From the NCBI GenBank assembly GCA_030386875.1, contig CM059560.1, positions 44,434,757 through 44,498,756 of the forward strand: DNA of 64,000 bases, in the 5' to 3' direction. Of the stretch, positions 13,220-26,200 are shown in pieces; the first letter of the stretch is position 1, and each line of letters opens with the position of its first letter. The position numbers and the translations under genes were made by a program. The notes beneath the pieces were generated by a model, which saw nothing but the letters and a program-made list of their open reading frames with translations, did not search any database and was not told where the DNA came from. This stretch comes from Morinoia aosen. Its lineage: Eukaryota > Arthropoda > Malacostraca > Amphipoda > Talitridae.

Positions 13220-15841
13220 TTCTGTACTCCTTTGTGCGCTGTAGAGATACCTTCTGTACTCCTTTGTGCGCTGTTGAGATACCTTCTGTACTCCTTTGTG
13301 CGCTGTAGAGACCTTCTGTACTCCTTTGTGCGCTGTAGAGATACCTCGTGTACTCCTTTGTACGCTGTAGAGATACCTTCTGTACTCCTTTGTACGCTGT
13401 AGAGATACCTCGTGTACTCCTTTGTACGTTCTAGAGATATTTCCTCTACTCCTTTGTGCGATGTAGAGATACATTCTGTACTCCTTTGTGCGCTGTAGAG
13501 ATACCTTCTGTACTCCTTTGTGCGCTGTAGAGATACCTTCTGTACTCCTTTGTGCGCTGTAGAGATACCTTCTGTACTCCTTTGTGCGCTGTAGAGATAC
13601 CTTTTGTACTCCTTTGTGCGCTGTAGAGATACCTTCTGTACTCCTTTGTGCGCTGTAGAGATACCTTCTGTACTCCTTTGTACGCTGTAGAGATACCTTC
13701 TGTACTCCTTTGTGCGCTGTAGAGATACCTTCTGTACTCTTTTGTACGCTGTAGAGATACCTCGTGTACTCCTTTGTACGTTCTAGAGATATTTCCTGTA
13801 CTCCTTTGTGCGCTGTAGAGATACCTTCTGTACTCCTTTGTGCGCTGTAGAGATACCTTCTGTACTCCTTTGTGCGCTGTAGAGATACCTTCTGTACTCC
13901 TTTGTGCGCTGTAGAGATACCTTCTGTACTCCTTTGTGCGCTGAAGAGATACCTTCTGTACTCCTTTGTGCGCTGTAGAGATACCTCGTGTACTCCTTTG
14001 TACGCTGTAGAGATACCTTCTGTACTCCTTTGTACGCTGTAGAGATACCTCGTGTACTCCTTTGTGCGCTGTAGAGATACCTTCTGTACTCCTTTGTACG
14101 CTGTAGAGATACCTCGTGTACTCCTTTGTACGTTCTAGAGATATTTCCTGTACTCCTTTGTGCGCTGTAGAGATACCTTCTGTACTCCTTTGTGCGCTGT
14201 AGAGATACCTTCTGTACTACTTTGTGCGCTGTAGAGATACCTTCTGTACTCCTTTGTGCGCTGTGAAGATACCTTCTGTACTCCTTTGTGCGCTGTAGAG
14301 ATACCTTCTGTACTCCTTTGTGCGCTGTAGAGATACCTTCTGTACTCCTTTGTGCGCTGTAGAGATACCTTCTGTACTCCTTTGTGCGCTGTAGAGATAC
14401 CTTCTGTACTCCTTTGTGCGCTGTAGAGATACCTCGTGTACTCCTTTGTACGCTGTAGAGATACCTTCTGTACTCCTTTGTGCGCTGTAGAGATACCTTC
14501 TGTACTCCTTTGTGCGCTGTAGGGATACCTTCTGTACTCCTTTGTGCGCTGTAGAGATACCTCGTGTACTCCTTTGTACGTTCTAGAGATATTTCCTGTA
14601 CTCCTTTGTGCGCTGTAGAGATACCTTCTGTACTCCTTTGTGCGCTGTAGAGATACCTTCTGTACTCCTCTGTGCGCTGTAGAGATACCTTTTGTACTCC
14701 TTCGTGCGCTGTAGAGATACCTTTTGTACTCCTTTGTGCGCTGTAGAGATACCTTCTGTACTCTTTTGTACGCTGTAGAGATACCTCGTGTACTCCTTTG
14801 TACGTTCTAGAGATATTTCCTGTACTCCTTTGTGCGCTGTAGAGATACATTCTGTACTCCTTTGTGCGCTGTAGAGATACCTTCTGTACTCCTTTGTGCG
14901 CTGTAGAGATACCTTCTGTACTCCTTTGTGCGCTGTAAAGATACCTCGTGTACTCCTTTGTACGCTGTAGAGATACCTTCTGTACTCCTTTGTGCGCTGT
15001 AGAGATACCTTCTGTACTCCTTTGTGCGCTGTAGAGATACCTCGTGCACTCCTTTGTGCGCTGTAGAGATACCTTCTGTACTCCTTTGTGCGCTGTAGAG
15101 ATACCTTCTGTACCTTTTTGTACGCTGTAGAGATACCTCCCGTACTCCTTTGTACGTTCTAGAGATATTTCCTGTACTCCTTTGTGCGCTGTAGAGATAC
15201 CTTCTGTTTTCCTTCGTGCGCTGTAGAGATACCTTCTGTACTCCTTTGTGCGCTGTAGAGATACCTTCTGTACTCCTTTGTGCGCTGTAGAGATACCTTC
15301 TGTACTCCTTTGTACACTGTAGAGATACCTCGTGTACTCCTTTGTACGTTCTAGAGATATTTCCTGTTCTCCTTTGTGCGCTCTAGAGATACCTTCTGTA
15401 CTCCTTTGTGCGCTGTAGAGATACCTTCTGTACTCCTTTGTGCGCTGTAGAGATACCTTCTGTACTCCTTTGTGCGCTGTAGAGATACCTTCTGTACTCC
15501 TTTGTGCGCTGTAGAGATACCTTCTGTACTCCTTTGTGCGCTGTAGAGATACCTTCTGTACTCCTTTGTGCGCTGTAGAGATACCTCGTGTTCTCCTTTG
15601 TACGCTGTAGAGATACCTTCTGTACTCCTTTGTGCGCTGTAGAGATACCTTCTGTACTCCTTTGTGCGCTGTAGAGATACCTTCTGTACTCCTTTGTGCG
15701 CTGTAGAGATACCTTCTGTACTCCTTTGTACGCTGTAGAGATACCTTCTGTACTCCTTTGTGCGCTGTAGAGATACCTTCTGTACTCCTTTGTACGCTGT
15801 AGAGATACCTCGTGTACTCCTTTGTACGTTCTAGAGATATT
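13220..15841. repeat. Nested 2.6-kb repeat inside 7.5-kb copy 2, first copy
   Basis: This corresponds to 5672-8293 shifted by 7,548 bp and carries the same markers, including the 2-bp deletion at 13309. Confidence 0.88.
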
Positions 15842-18454
15842 TCCTGTACTCCTTTGTGCGCTGTAGAGATACCTTCTGTACTCCTTTGTGCGCTGTTGAG
15901 ATACCTTCTGTACTCCTTTGTGCGCTGTAGAGACCTTCTGTACTCCTCTGTGCGCTGTAGAGATACCTCGTGTACTCCTTTGTACGCTGTAGAGATACCT
16001 TCTGTACTCCTTTGTACGCTGTAGAGATACCTCGTGTACTCCTTTGTGCGCTGTAGAGATACCTTCTGTACTCCTTTGTACGCTGTAGAGATACCTCGTG
16101 TACTCCTTTGTACGTTCTAGAGATATTTCCTCTACTCCTTTGTGCGATGTAGAGATACATTCTGTACTCCTTTGTGCGCTGTAGAGATACCTTCTGTACT
16201 CCTTTGTGCGCTGTAGAGATACCTTCTGTACTCCTTTGTGCGCTGTAGAGATACCTTCTGTACTCCTTTGTGCGCTGTAGAGATACCTTTTGTACTCCTT
16301 TGTGCGCTGTAGAGATACCTTCTGTACTCCTTTGTGCGCTGTAGAGATACCTTCTGTACTCCTTTGTACGCTGTAGAGATACCTTCTGTACTCCTTTGTG
16401 CGCTGTAGAGATACCTTCTGTACTCTTTTGTACGCTGTAGAGATACCTCGTGTACTCCTTTGTACGTTCTAGAGATATTTCCTGTACTCCTTTGTGCGCT
16501 GTAGAGATACCTTCTGTACTCCTTTGTGCGCTGTAAAGATACCTTCCGTACTCCTTTGTGCGCTGTAGAGATACCTTCTGTACTCCTTTGTGCGCTGTAG
16601 AGATACCTTCTGTACTCCTTTGTGCGCTGTAGAGATACCTTCTGTACTCCTTTGTGCGCTGTAGAGATACCTCGTGTACTCCTTTGTACGCTGTAGAGAT
16701 ACCTTCTGTACTCCTTTGTACGCTGTAGAGATACCTCGTGTACTCCTTTGTGCGCTGTAGAGATACCTTCTGTACTCCTTTGTACGCTGTAGAGATACCT
16801 CGTGTACTCCTTTGTACGTTCTAGAGATATTTCCTGTACTCCTTTGTGCGCTGTAGAGATACCTTCTGTACTCCTTTGTGCGCTGTAGAGATACCTTCTG
16901 TACTACTTTGTGCGCTGTAGAGATACCTTCTGTACTCCTTTGTGCGCTGTGAAGATACCTTCTGTACTCCTTTGTGCGCTGTAGAGATACCTTCTGTACT
17001 CCTTTGTGCGCTGTAGAGATACCTTCTGTACTCCTTTGTGCGCTTTAGAGATACCTTCTGTACTCCTTTGTGCGCTGTAGAGATACCTTCTGTACTCCTT
17101 TGTGCGCTGTAGAGATACCTCGTGTACTCCTTTGTACGCTGTAGAGATACCTTCTGTACTCCTTTGTGTGCTGTAGAGATACCTTCTGTACTCCTTTGTG
17201 CGCTGTAGGGATACCTTCTGTACTCCTTTGTGCGCTGTAGAGATACCTCGTGTACTCCTTTGTACGTTCTAGAGATATTTCCTGTACTCCTTTGTGCGCT
17301 GTAGAGATACCTTCTGTACTCCTTTGTGCGCTGTAGAGATACCTTCTGTACTCCTCTGTGCGCTGTAGAGATACCTTTTGTACTCCTTCGTGCGCTGTAG
17401 AGATACCTTTTGTACTCCTTTGTGCGCTGTAGAGATACCTTCTGTACTCTTTTGTACGCTGTAGAGATACCTCGTGTACTCCTTTGTACGTTCTAGAGAT
17501 ATTTCCTGTACTCCTTTGTGCGCTGTAGAGATACATTCTGTACTCCTTTGTGCGCTGTAGAGATACCTTCTGTACTCCTTTGTGCGCTGTAGAGATACCT
17601 TCTGTACTCCTTTGTGCGCTGTAAAGATACCTCGTGTACTCCTTTGTACGCTGTAGAGATACCTTCTGTACTCCTTTGTGCGCTGTAGAGATACCTTCTG
17701 TACTTCTTTGTGCGCTGTAGAGATACCTCGTGCACTCCTTTGTGCGCTGTAGAGATACCTTCTGTACTCCTTTGTGCGCTGTAGAGATACCTTCTGTACC
17801 TTTTTGTACGCTGTAGAGATACCTCCCGTACTCCTTTGTACGTTCTAGAGATATTTCCTGTACTCCTTTGTGCGCTGTAGAGATACCTTCTGTTTTCCTT
17901 CGTGCGCTGTAGAGATACCTTCTGTACTCCTTTGTGCGCTGTAGAGATACCTTCTGTACTCCTTTGTGCGCTGTAGAGATACCTTCTGTACTCCTTTGTA
18001 CACTGTAGAGATACCTCGTGTACTCCTTTGTACGTTCTAGAGATATTTCCTGTTCTCCTTTGTGCGCTCTAGAGATACCTTCTGTACTCCTTTGTGCGCT
18101 GTAGAGATACCTTCTGTAATCCTTTGTGCGCTGTAGAGATACCTTCTGTACTCCTTTGTGCGCTGTAGAGATACCTTCTGTACTCCTTTGTGCGCTGTAG
18201 AGATACCTTCTGTACTCCTTTGTGCGCTGTAGAGATACCTTCTGTACTCCTTTGTGCGCTGTAGAGATACCTCGTGTTCTCCTTTGTACGCTGTAGAGAT
18301 ACCTTCTGTACTCCTTTGTGCGCTGTAGAGATACCTTCTGTACTCCTTTGTGCGCTGTAGAGATACCTTCTGTACTCCTTTGTGCGCTGTAGAGATACCT
18401 TCTGTACTCCTTTGTACGCTGTAGAGATACCTTCTGTACTCCTTTGTGCGCTGT
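15842..18454. repeat. Nested 2.6-kb repeat inside 7.5-kb copy 2, second copy
   Basis: This corresponds to 8294-10906 shifted by 7,548 bp, with the 2-bp deletion at 15931. It is the fourth copy of the 2.6-kb segment in the window. Confidence 0.88.
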
Positions 18455-18772
18455 AGAGATACCTTCTTTACTTCTTTGTACGCTGTAGAGATACCTCGTG
18501 TACTCCTTTGTACGTTCTAGAGATATTTCCTGTACTCCTTTGTGCGCTGTAGAGATACCTTCTGTACTCCTTTGAGCGCTGTAGAGATACCTTCTGTACT
18601 CCTTTGTGCGCTGTAGAGATACCTTCTGTACTCCTTTGTGCGCTGTAGAGATACCTTCTGTACTCCTTTGTACGCTGTAGAGATACCTTCTGTACTCCTT
18701 TGTGCGCTGTAGAGATACCTTCTGTACTCCTTTGTACGCTGTAGAGATACCTCGTGTACTCCTTTGTACGTT

Positions 18773-19081
18773 CTAGAGATATTTCCTGAACTCCTTTGTG
18801 CGCTGTAGAGATACCATCTGTACTCGTTTGTGCGCTGTAGAGATACCTTCTGTACTCCTTTGTGCGCTGTAGAGATACCTTCTGTACTCCTTTGTACGCT
18901 GTAGAGATACCTTCTGTACTCCTTTGTGCGCTGTAGAGATACCTTCTGTACTCCTTTGTGCGCTGTAGAGATACCTTCTGTACTCCTTTGTACGCTGTAG
19001 AGATACCTCGTATACTCCTTTGTACGTTCTAGAGATATTTCCTGTACTCCTTTGTGCGCTGTAGAGATACCTTCTGTACAA
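18773..19081. repeat. Rare-variant cassette, copy 2 of 6
   Basis: This has the same order of rare variants as 11225-11533, 7,548 bp downstream. It sits across the junction between the 7.5-kb and 6.2-kb systems and is 2,912 bp (91 monomers) from the next copy. Confidence 0.9.
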
Positions 19082-21154
19082 CTTTGTGCGCTGTAGAGAT
19101 ACCTTCTGTACTCCTTTGTGCGCTGTAGAGATACCTTCTGTACTCCTTTGTACGCTGTAGAGATACCTTCTGTACTCCTTTGTGCGCTTTAGAGATACCT
19201 TCTGTACTCCTTTGTACGCTGTAGAGATACCTTCTGTACTCCTTTGTACGCTGTAGAGATACCTCGTGTACTCCTTTGTACGTTCTAGAGATATTTCCTG
19301 TACTCCTTTGTGCGCTGTAGAGATACCTTCTGTACTCCTTTGAGCGCTGTAGAGATACCTTCTGTACTCCTTTGTGCGCTGTAGAGATACCTTCTGTACT
19401 CCTTTGTACGCTGTAGAGATACCTTCTGTACTCCTTTGTGCGCTGTAGAGATACCTTCTGTACTCCTTTGTACGCTGTGGAGATACCTTCTGTACTCCTT
19501 TGTACGCTGTAGAGATACCTCGTGTACTCCTTTGTACGTTCTAGAGATATTTCCTGTACTCCTTTGTGCGCTGTAGAGATACCTTCTGTACTCCTTTGTG
19601 CGCTGTAGAGATACCTTCTGTACTCCTTTGTACGCTGTAGAGATACCTTCTGTACTCCTTTGTGCGCTGTAGAAATACCTTCTGTACTCCTTTGTACGCT
19701 GTAGAGATACCTCGTGTACTCCTTTGTACGTTCTAGAGATATTTCCTGTACTCCTGTGTGCGCTGTAGAGATACCTTCTGTACTCCTTTGTGCGCTGTAG
19801 AGATACCTTCTGTACTCCTTTGTGCGCTGTAGAGATACCTTCTGTACTCCTTTGTGCGCTGTAGAGATACCTTCTGTACTCCTTTGTGCGCTGTAGAGAT
19901 ACCTTCTGTACTCCTTTGTGCGCTGTAGAGATACCTCGTGTACTCCTTTGTACGCTGTAGAGATACCTTCTGTACTCCTTTGTACGCTGTAGAGATACCT
20001 CGTGTACTCCTTTGTGCGCTGTAGAGATACCTTCTGTACTCCTTTGTACGCTGTAGAGATACCTCGTGTACTCCTTTGTACGTTTTAGAGATCTTTCCTG
20101 TACTCCTTTGTGCGCTGTAGAGATACCTTCTGTACTCCTTTGTGCGCTGTAGAGATACCTTCTGTACTCCTTTGTGCGCTGTAGAGATACCTTCTGTACT
20201 CCTTTGTGCGCTGTAGAGATACCTTCTGTACTCCTTTGTGCGCTGTAGAGATACCTTCTGTACTCCTTTGTGCGCTGTAGAGATACCTTCTGTACTCCTT
20301 TGTGCGCTGTAGAGATACCTTCTGTACTCCTTTGTGCGCTGTAGAGATACCTTCTGTACTCCTTTGTGCGCTGTAGAGATACCTCGTGTACTCCTTTGTA
20401 CGCTGTAGAGATACCTTCTGTACTCCTTTGTGCGCTGTAGAGATACCTTCTGTACTCCTTTGTACGCTGTAGAGATACCTTCTGTACTCCTTTGTACGCT
20501 GTAGAGATACCTCAAGTACTCCTTTGTACGTTCTAGAGATATTTCCTGTACTCCTTTGTGCGCTGTAGAGATACCTTCTGTACTCCTTTGTGCGCTGTAG
20601 AGATACCTTCTGTACTCCTTTGTGCGCTGTAGAGATACCTTCTGTACTCCTTTGTGCGCTGTAGAGATACCTTCTGTACTCCTTTGTGCGCTGTAGAGAT
20701 ACCTCGTGTACTCCTCTGAACGCTGTAGAGATACCTTCTGTACTCCTTTGTACGCTGTAGAGATACCTCGTGTACTCCTTTGTGCGCTGTAGAGATACCT
20801 TCTGTACTCCTTTGTACGCTGTAGAGATACCTCGTGTACTCCTTTGTGCGCTGTAGAGATACCTTCTGTACTCCTTTGTACGCTGTAGAGATACCTCGTG
20901 TACTCCTTTGTACGTTCTAGAGATATTTCCTGTACTCCTTTGAACGCTGTAGAGATACCTTCTGTACTCCTTTGTACGCTGTAGAGATACCTCGTGTACT
21001 CCTTTGTGCGCTGTAGAGATACCTTCTGTACTCCTTTGTGCGCTGTAGAGATACCTTCTGTACTCCTTTGTGCGCTGTAGAGATACCTTCTGTACTCCTT
21101 TGTGCGCTGTAGAGATACCTTCTGTACTCCTTTGTGCGCTGTAGAGATACTTCG

Positions 21155-22210
21155 TGTACTCCTTTGTACGCTGTAGAGATACCTTCTGTACTCCTTTGTA
21201 CGCTGTAGAGATACCTCGTGTACTCCTTTGTGCGCTGTAGAGATACCTTCTGTACTCCTTTGTACGCTGTAGAGATACCTCGTGTACTCCTTTGTACGTT
21301 TTAGAGATATTTCCTGTACTCCTTTGTGCGCTGTAGAGATACCTTCTGTACTCCTTTGTGCGCTGTAGAGATACCTTCTGTACTCCTTTGTGCGCTGTAG
21401 AGATACCTTCTGTACTCCTTTGTGCGCTGTAGAGATACCTTCTGTACTCCTTTGTGCGCTGTAGAGATACCTCGTGTACTCCTTTGTACGCTGTAGAGAT
21501 ACCTTCTGTACAACTTTGTGCGCTGTAGAGATACCTTCTGTACTCCTTTGTGCGCTGTAGAGATACCTTCTGTACTCCTTTGTACGCTGTAGAGATACCT
21601 TCTGTACTCCTTTGTGCGCTTTAGAGATACCTTCTGTACTCCTTTGTACGCTGTAGAGATACCTCGTGTACTCCTTTGTACGTTCTAGAGATATTTCCTG
21701 AACTCCTTTGTGCGCTGTAGAGATACCATCTGTACTCGTTTGTGCGCTGTAGAGATACCTTCTGTACTCCTTTGTGCGCTGTAGAGATACCTTCTGTACT
21801 CCTTTGTACGCTGTAGAGATACCTTCTGTACTCCTTTGTGCGCTGTAGAGATACCTTCTGTACTCCTTTGTGCGCTGTAGAGATACCTTCTGTACTCCTT
21901 TGTACGCTGTAGAGATACCTCGTATACTCCTTTGTACGTTCTAGAGATATTTCCTGTACTCCTTTGTGCGCTGTAGAGATACCTTCTGTACAACTTTGTG
22001 CGCTGTAGAGATACCTTCTGTACTCCTTTGTGCGCTGTAGAGATACCTTCTGTACTCCTTTGTACGCTGTAGAGATACCTTCTGTACTCCTTTGTGCGCT
22101 TTAGAGATACCTTCTGTACTCCTTTGTACGCTGTAGAGATACCTTCTGTACTCCTTTGTGCGCTGTAGAGATACCTTCTGTACTCCTTTGTGCGCTGTAG
22201 AGATACCTCG
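21155..22210. repeat. 33-monomer (1,056-bp) repeat, copy 1 within the 6.24-kb unit
   Basis: This matches 22211-23215 at exactly 1,056 bp. Markers are the TACGTTTTAG gamma variant (21297/22353), CCTGAACTCC with CCATCTGTACTCG (about 21700/22756) and TACAAC (21509/22565 and 21989/23045). Confidence 0.9.
21685..21993. repeat. Rare-variant cassette, copy 3 of 6
   Basis: Same variant set as 11225-11533, within the first 1,056-bp repeat. Confidence 0.9.
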
Positions 22211-23215
22211 TGTACTCCTTTGTACGCTGTAGAGATACCTTCTGTACTCCTTTGTACGCTGTAGAGATACCTCGTGTACTCCTTTGTGCGCTGTAGAGAT
22301 ACCTTCTGTACTCCTTTGTACGCTGTAGAGATACCTCGTGTACTCCTTTGTACGTTTTAGAGATATTTCCTGTACTCCTTTGTGCGCTGTAGAGATACCT
22401 TCTGTACTCCTTTGTGCGCTGTAGAGATACCTTCTGTACTCCTTTGTGCGCTGTAGAGATACCTTCTGTACTCCTTTGTGCGCTGTAGAGATACCTTCTG
22501 TACTCCTTTGTGCGCTGTAGAGATACCTCGTGTACTCCTTTGTACGCTGTAGAGATACCTTCTGTACAACTTTGTGCGCTGTAGAGATACCTTCTGTACT
22601 CCTTTGTGCGCTGTAGAGATACCTTCTGTACTCCTTTGTACGCTGTAGAGATACCTTCTGTACTCCTTTGTGCGCTTTAGAGATACCTTCTGTACTCCTT
22701 TGTACGCTGTAGAGATACCTCGTGTACTCCTTTGTACGTTCTAGAGATATTTCCTGAACTCCTTTGTGCGCTGTAGAGATACCATCTGTACTCGTTTGTG
22801 CGCTGTAGAGATACCTTCTGTACTCCTTTGTGCGCTGTAGAGATACCTTCTGTACTCCTTTGTACGCTGTAGAGATACCTTCTGTACTCCTTTGTGCGCT
22901 GTAGAGATACCTTCTGTACTCCTTTGTGCGCTGTAGAGATACCTTCTGTACTCCTTTGTACGCTGTAGAGATACCTCGTATACTCCTTTGTACGTTCTAG
23001 AGATATTTCCTGTACTCCTTTGTGCGCTGTAGAGATACCTTCTGTACAACTTTGTGCGCTGTAGAGATACCTTCTGTACTCCTTTGTGCGCTGTAGAGAT
23101 ACCTTCTGTACTCCTTTGTACGCTGTAGAGATACCTTCTGTACTCCTTTGTGCGCTTTAGAGATACCTTCTGTACTCCTTTGTACGCTGTAGAGATACCT
23201 TCTGTACTCCTTTGT
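22211..23215. repeat. 33-monomer (1,056-bp) repeat, copy 2 within the 6.24-kb unit
   Basis: This is the tandem partner of 21155-22210 and ends near 23215. The same pair occurs again 6,239 bp downstream, so it predates that duplication. Confidence 0.9.
22741..23049. repeat. Rare-variant cassette, copy 4 of 6
   Basis: Same variant set, 1,056 bp after copy 3. Confidence 0.9.
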
Positions 23216-26200
23216 ACGCTGTAGAGATACCTCGTGTACTCCTTTGTACGTTCTAGAGATATTTCCTGTACTCCTTTGTGCGCTGTAGAGATACCTTCTG
23301 TACTCCTTTGAGCGCTGTAGAGATACCTTCTGTACTCCTTTGTGCGCTGTAGAGATACCTTCTGTACTCCTTTGTACGCTGTAGAGATACCTTCTGTACT
23401 CCTTTGTGCGCTGTAGAGATACCTTCTGTACTCCTTTGTACGCTGTGGAGATACCTTCTGTACTCCTTTGTACGCTGTAGAGATACCTCGTGTACTCCTT
23501 TGTACGTTCTAGAGATATTTCCTGTACTCCTTTGTGCGCTGTAGAGATACCTTCTGTACTCCTTTGTGCGCTGTAGAGATACCTTCTGTACTCCTTTGTA
23601 CGCTGTAGAGATACCTTCTGTACTCCTTTGTGCGCTGTAGAAATACCTTCTGTACTCCTTTGTACGCTGTAGAGATACCTCGTGTACTCCTTTGTACGTT
23701 CTAGAGATATTTCCTGTACTCCTGTGTGCGCTGTAGAGATACCTTCTGTACTCCTTTGTGCGCTGTAGAGATACCTTCTGTACTCCTTTGTGCGCTGTAG
23801 AGATACCTTCTGTACTCCTTTGTGCGCTGTAGAGATACCTTCTGTACTCCTTTGTGCGCTGTAGAGATACCTTCTGTACTCCTGTGTGCGCTGTAGAGAT
23901 ACCTCGTGTACTCCTTTGTACGCTGTAGAGATACCTTCTGTACTCCTTTGTACGCTGTAGAGATACCTCGTGTACTCCTTTGTGCGCTGTAGAGATACCT
24001 TCTGTACTCCTTTGTACGCTGTAGAGATACCTCGTGTACTCCTTTGTACGTTTTAGAGATATTTCCTGTACTCCTTTGTGCGCTGTAGAGATACCTTCGT
24101 ACTCCTTTGTGCGCTGTAGAGATACCTTCTGTACTCCTTTGTGCGCTGTAGAGATACCTTCTGTACTCCTTTGTGCGCTGTAGAGATACCTTCTGTACTC
24201 CTTTGTGCGCTGTAGAGATACCTTCTGTACTCCTTTGTGCGCTGTAGAGATACCTTCTGTACTCCTTTGTACGCTGTAGAGATACCTTCTGTACTCCTTT
24301 GTGCGCTGTAGAGATACCTTCTGTACTCCTTTGTGCGCTGTAGAGATACCTCGTGTACTCCTTTGTACGCTGTAGAGATACCTTCTGTACTCCTTTGTGC
24401 GCTGTAGAGATACCTTCTGTACTCCTTTGTACGCTGTAGAGATACCTTCTGTACTCCTTTGTACGCTGTAGAGATACCTCAAGTACTCCTTTGTACGTTC
24501 TAGAGATATTTCCTGTACTCCTTTGTGCGCTGTAGAGATACCTTCTGTACTCCTTTGTGCGCTAAAGAGATACCTTCTGTACTCCTTTGTGCGCTGTAGA
24601 GATACCTTCTGTACTCCTTTGTGCGCTGTAGAGATACCTTCTGTACTCCTTTGTGCGCTGTAGAGATACCTCGTGTACTCCTTTGAATGCTGTAGAGATA
24701 CCTTCTGTACTCCTTTGTACGCTGTAGAGATACCTCGTGTACTCCTTTGTGCGCTGTAGAGATACCTTCTGTACTCCTTTGTACGCTGTAGAGATACCTC
24801 GTGTACTCCTTTGTGCGCTGTAGAGATACCTTCTGTACTCCTTTGTACGCTGTAGAGATACCTCGTGTACTCCTTTGTACGTTCTAGAGATATTTCCTGT
24901 ACTCCTTTGAACGCTGTAGAGATACCTTCTGTACTCCTTTGTACGCTGTAGAGATACCTCGTGTACTCCTTTGTGCGCTGTAGAGATACCTTCTGTACTC
25001 CTTTGTGCGCTGTAGAGATACCTTCTGTACTCCTTTGTGCGCTGTAGAGATACCTTCTGTACTCCTTTGTGCGCTGTAGAGATACCTTCTGTACTCCTTT
25101 GTGCGCTGTAGAGATACCTCGTGTACTCCTTTGTACGCTGTAGAGATACCTTCTGTACTCCTTTGTACGCTGTAGAGATACCTCGTGTACTCCTTTGTGC
25201 GCTGTAGAGATACCTTCTGTACTCCTTTGTACGCTGTAGAGATACCTCGTGTACTCCTTTGTACGTTTTAGAGATATTTCCTGTACTCCTTTGTGCGCTG
25301 TAGAGATACCTTCTGTACAACTTTGTGCGCTGTAGAGATACCTTCTGTACTCCTTTGTGCGCTGTAGAGATACCTTCTGTACTCCTTTGTACGCTGTAGA
25401 GATACCTTCTGTACTCCTTTGTGCGCTTTAGAGATACCTTCTGTACTCCTTTGTACGCTGTAGAGATACCTTCTGTACTCCTTTGTACGCTGTAGAGATA
25501 CCTCGTGTACTCCTTTGTACGTTCTAGAGATATTTCCTGTACTCCTTTGTGCGCTGTAGAGATACCTTCTGTACTCCTTTGAGCGCTGTAGAGATACCTT
25601 CTGTACTCCTTTGTGCGCTGTAGAGATACCTTCTGTACTCCTTTGTACGCTGTAGAGATACCTTCTGTACTCCTTTGTGCGCTGTAGAGATACCTTCTGT
25701 ACTCCTTTGTACGCTGTGGAGATACCTTCTGTACTTCTTTGTACGCTGTAGAGATACCTCGTGTACTCCTTTGTACGTTCTAGAGATATTTCCTGTACTC
25801 CTTTGTGCGCTGTAGAGATACCTTCTGTACTCCTTTGTGCGCTGTAGAGATACCTTCTGTACTCCTTTGTACGCTGTAGAGATACCTTCTGTACTCCTTT
25901 GTGCGCTGTAGAAATACCTTCTGTACTCCTTTGTACGCTGTAGAGATACCTCGTGTACTCCTTTGTACGTTCTAGAGATATTTCCTGTACTCCTGTGTGC
26001 GCTGTAGAGATACCTTCTGTACTCCTTTGTGCGCTGTAGAGATACCTTCTGTACTCCTTTGTGCGCTGTAGAGATACCTTCTGTACTCCTTTGTGCGCTG
26101 TAGAGATACCTTCTGTACTCCTTTGTGCGCTGTAGAGATACCTTCTGTACTCCTTTGTGCGCTGTAGAGATACCTCGTGTACTCCTTTGTACGCTGTAGA

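Larger units (their letters stand above)
11743..19290. repeat. 7,548-bp higher-order repeat, copy 2
   Basis: This abuts copy 1 head to tail, and the match continues about 50 bp past the nominal end, until 19341 (GAGCGC against GTGCGC at 11793). Differences from copy 1 include 12123 (GTCGAG), 13135 (CTCGTTTG), 17503 (T where copy 1 at 9955 has A), and a change near 18119 (GTAATCC). Its final 250 bp also begin the next large repeat unit at 19.04 kb. Confidence 0.93.
19036..25274. repeat. 6.24-kb higher-order repeat, copy 1
   Basis: This is 195 monomers minus 1 bp, repeated directly downstream. Shared markers at 6,239 bp include the TACAAC monomer (19077/25316), CTGTGGAG (19474/25713 and 23442/29681) and CTCAAGTACTCC (20512/26751). 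After about 24,090 the offset becomes 6,272 bp because this copy is one monomer plus one base shorter there (ACCTTCGTACTCC near 24095). The segment also contains an internal match at 3,968 bp (124 monomers), for example CTGTGGAG at 19474 and 23442. Confidence 0.92.
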
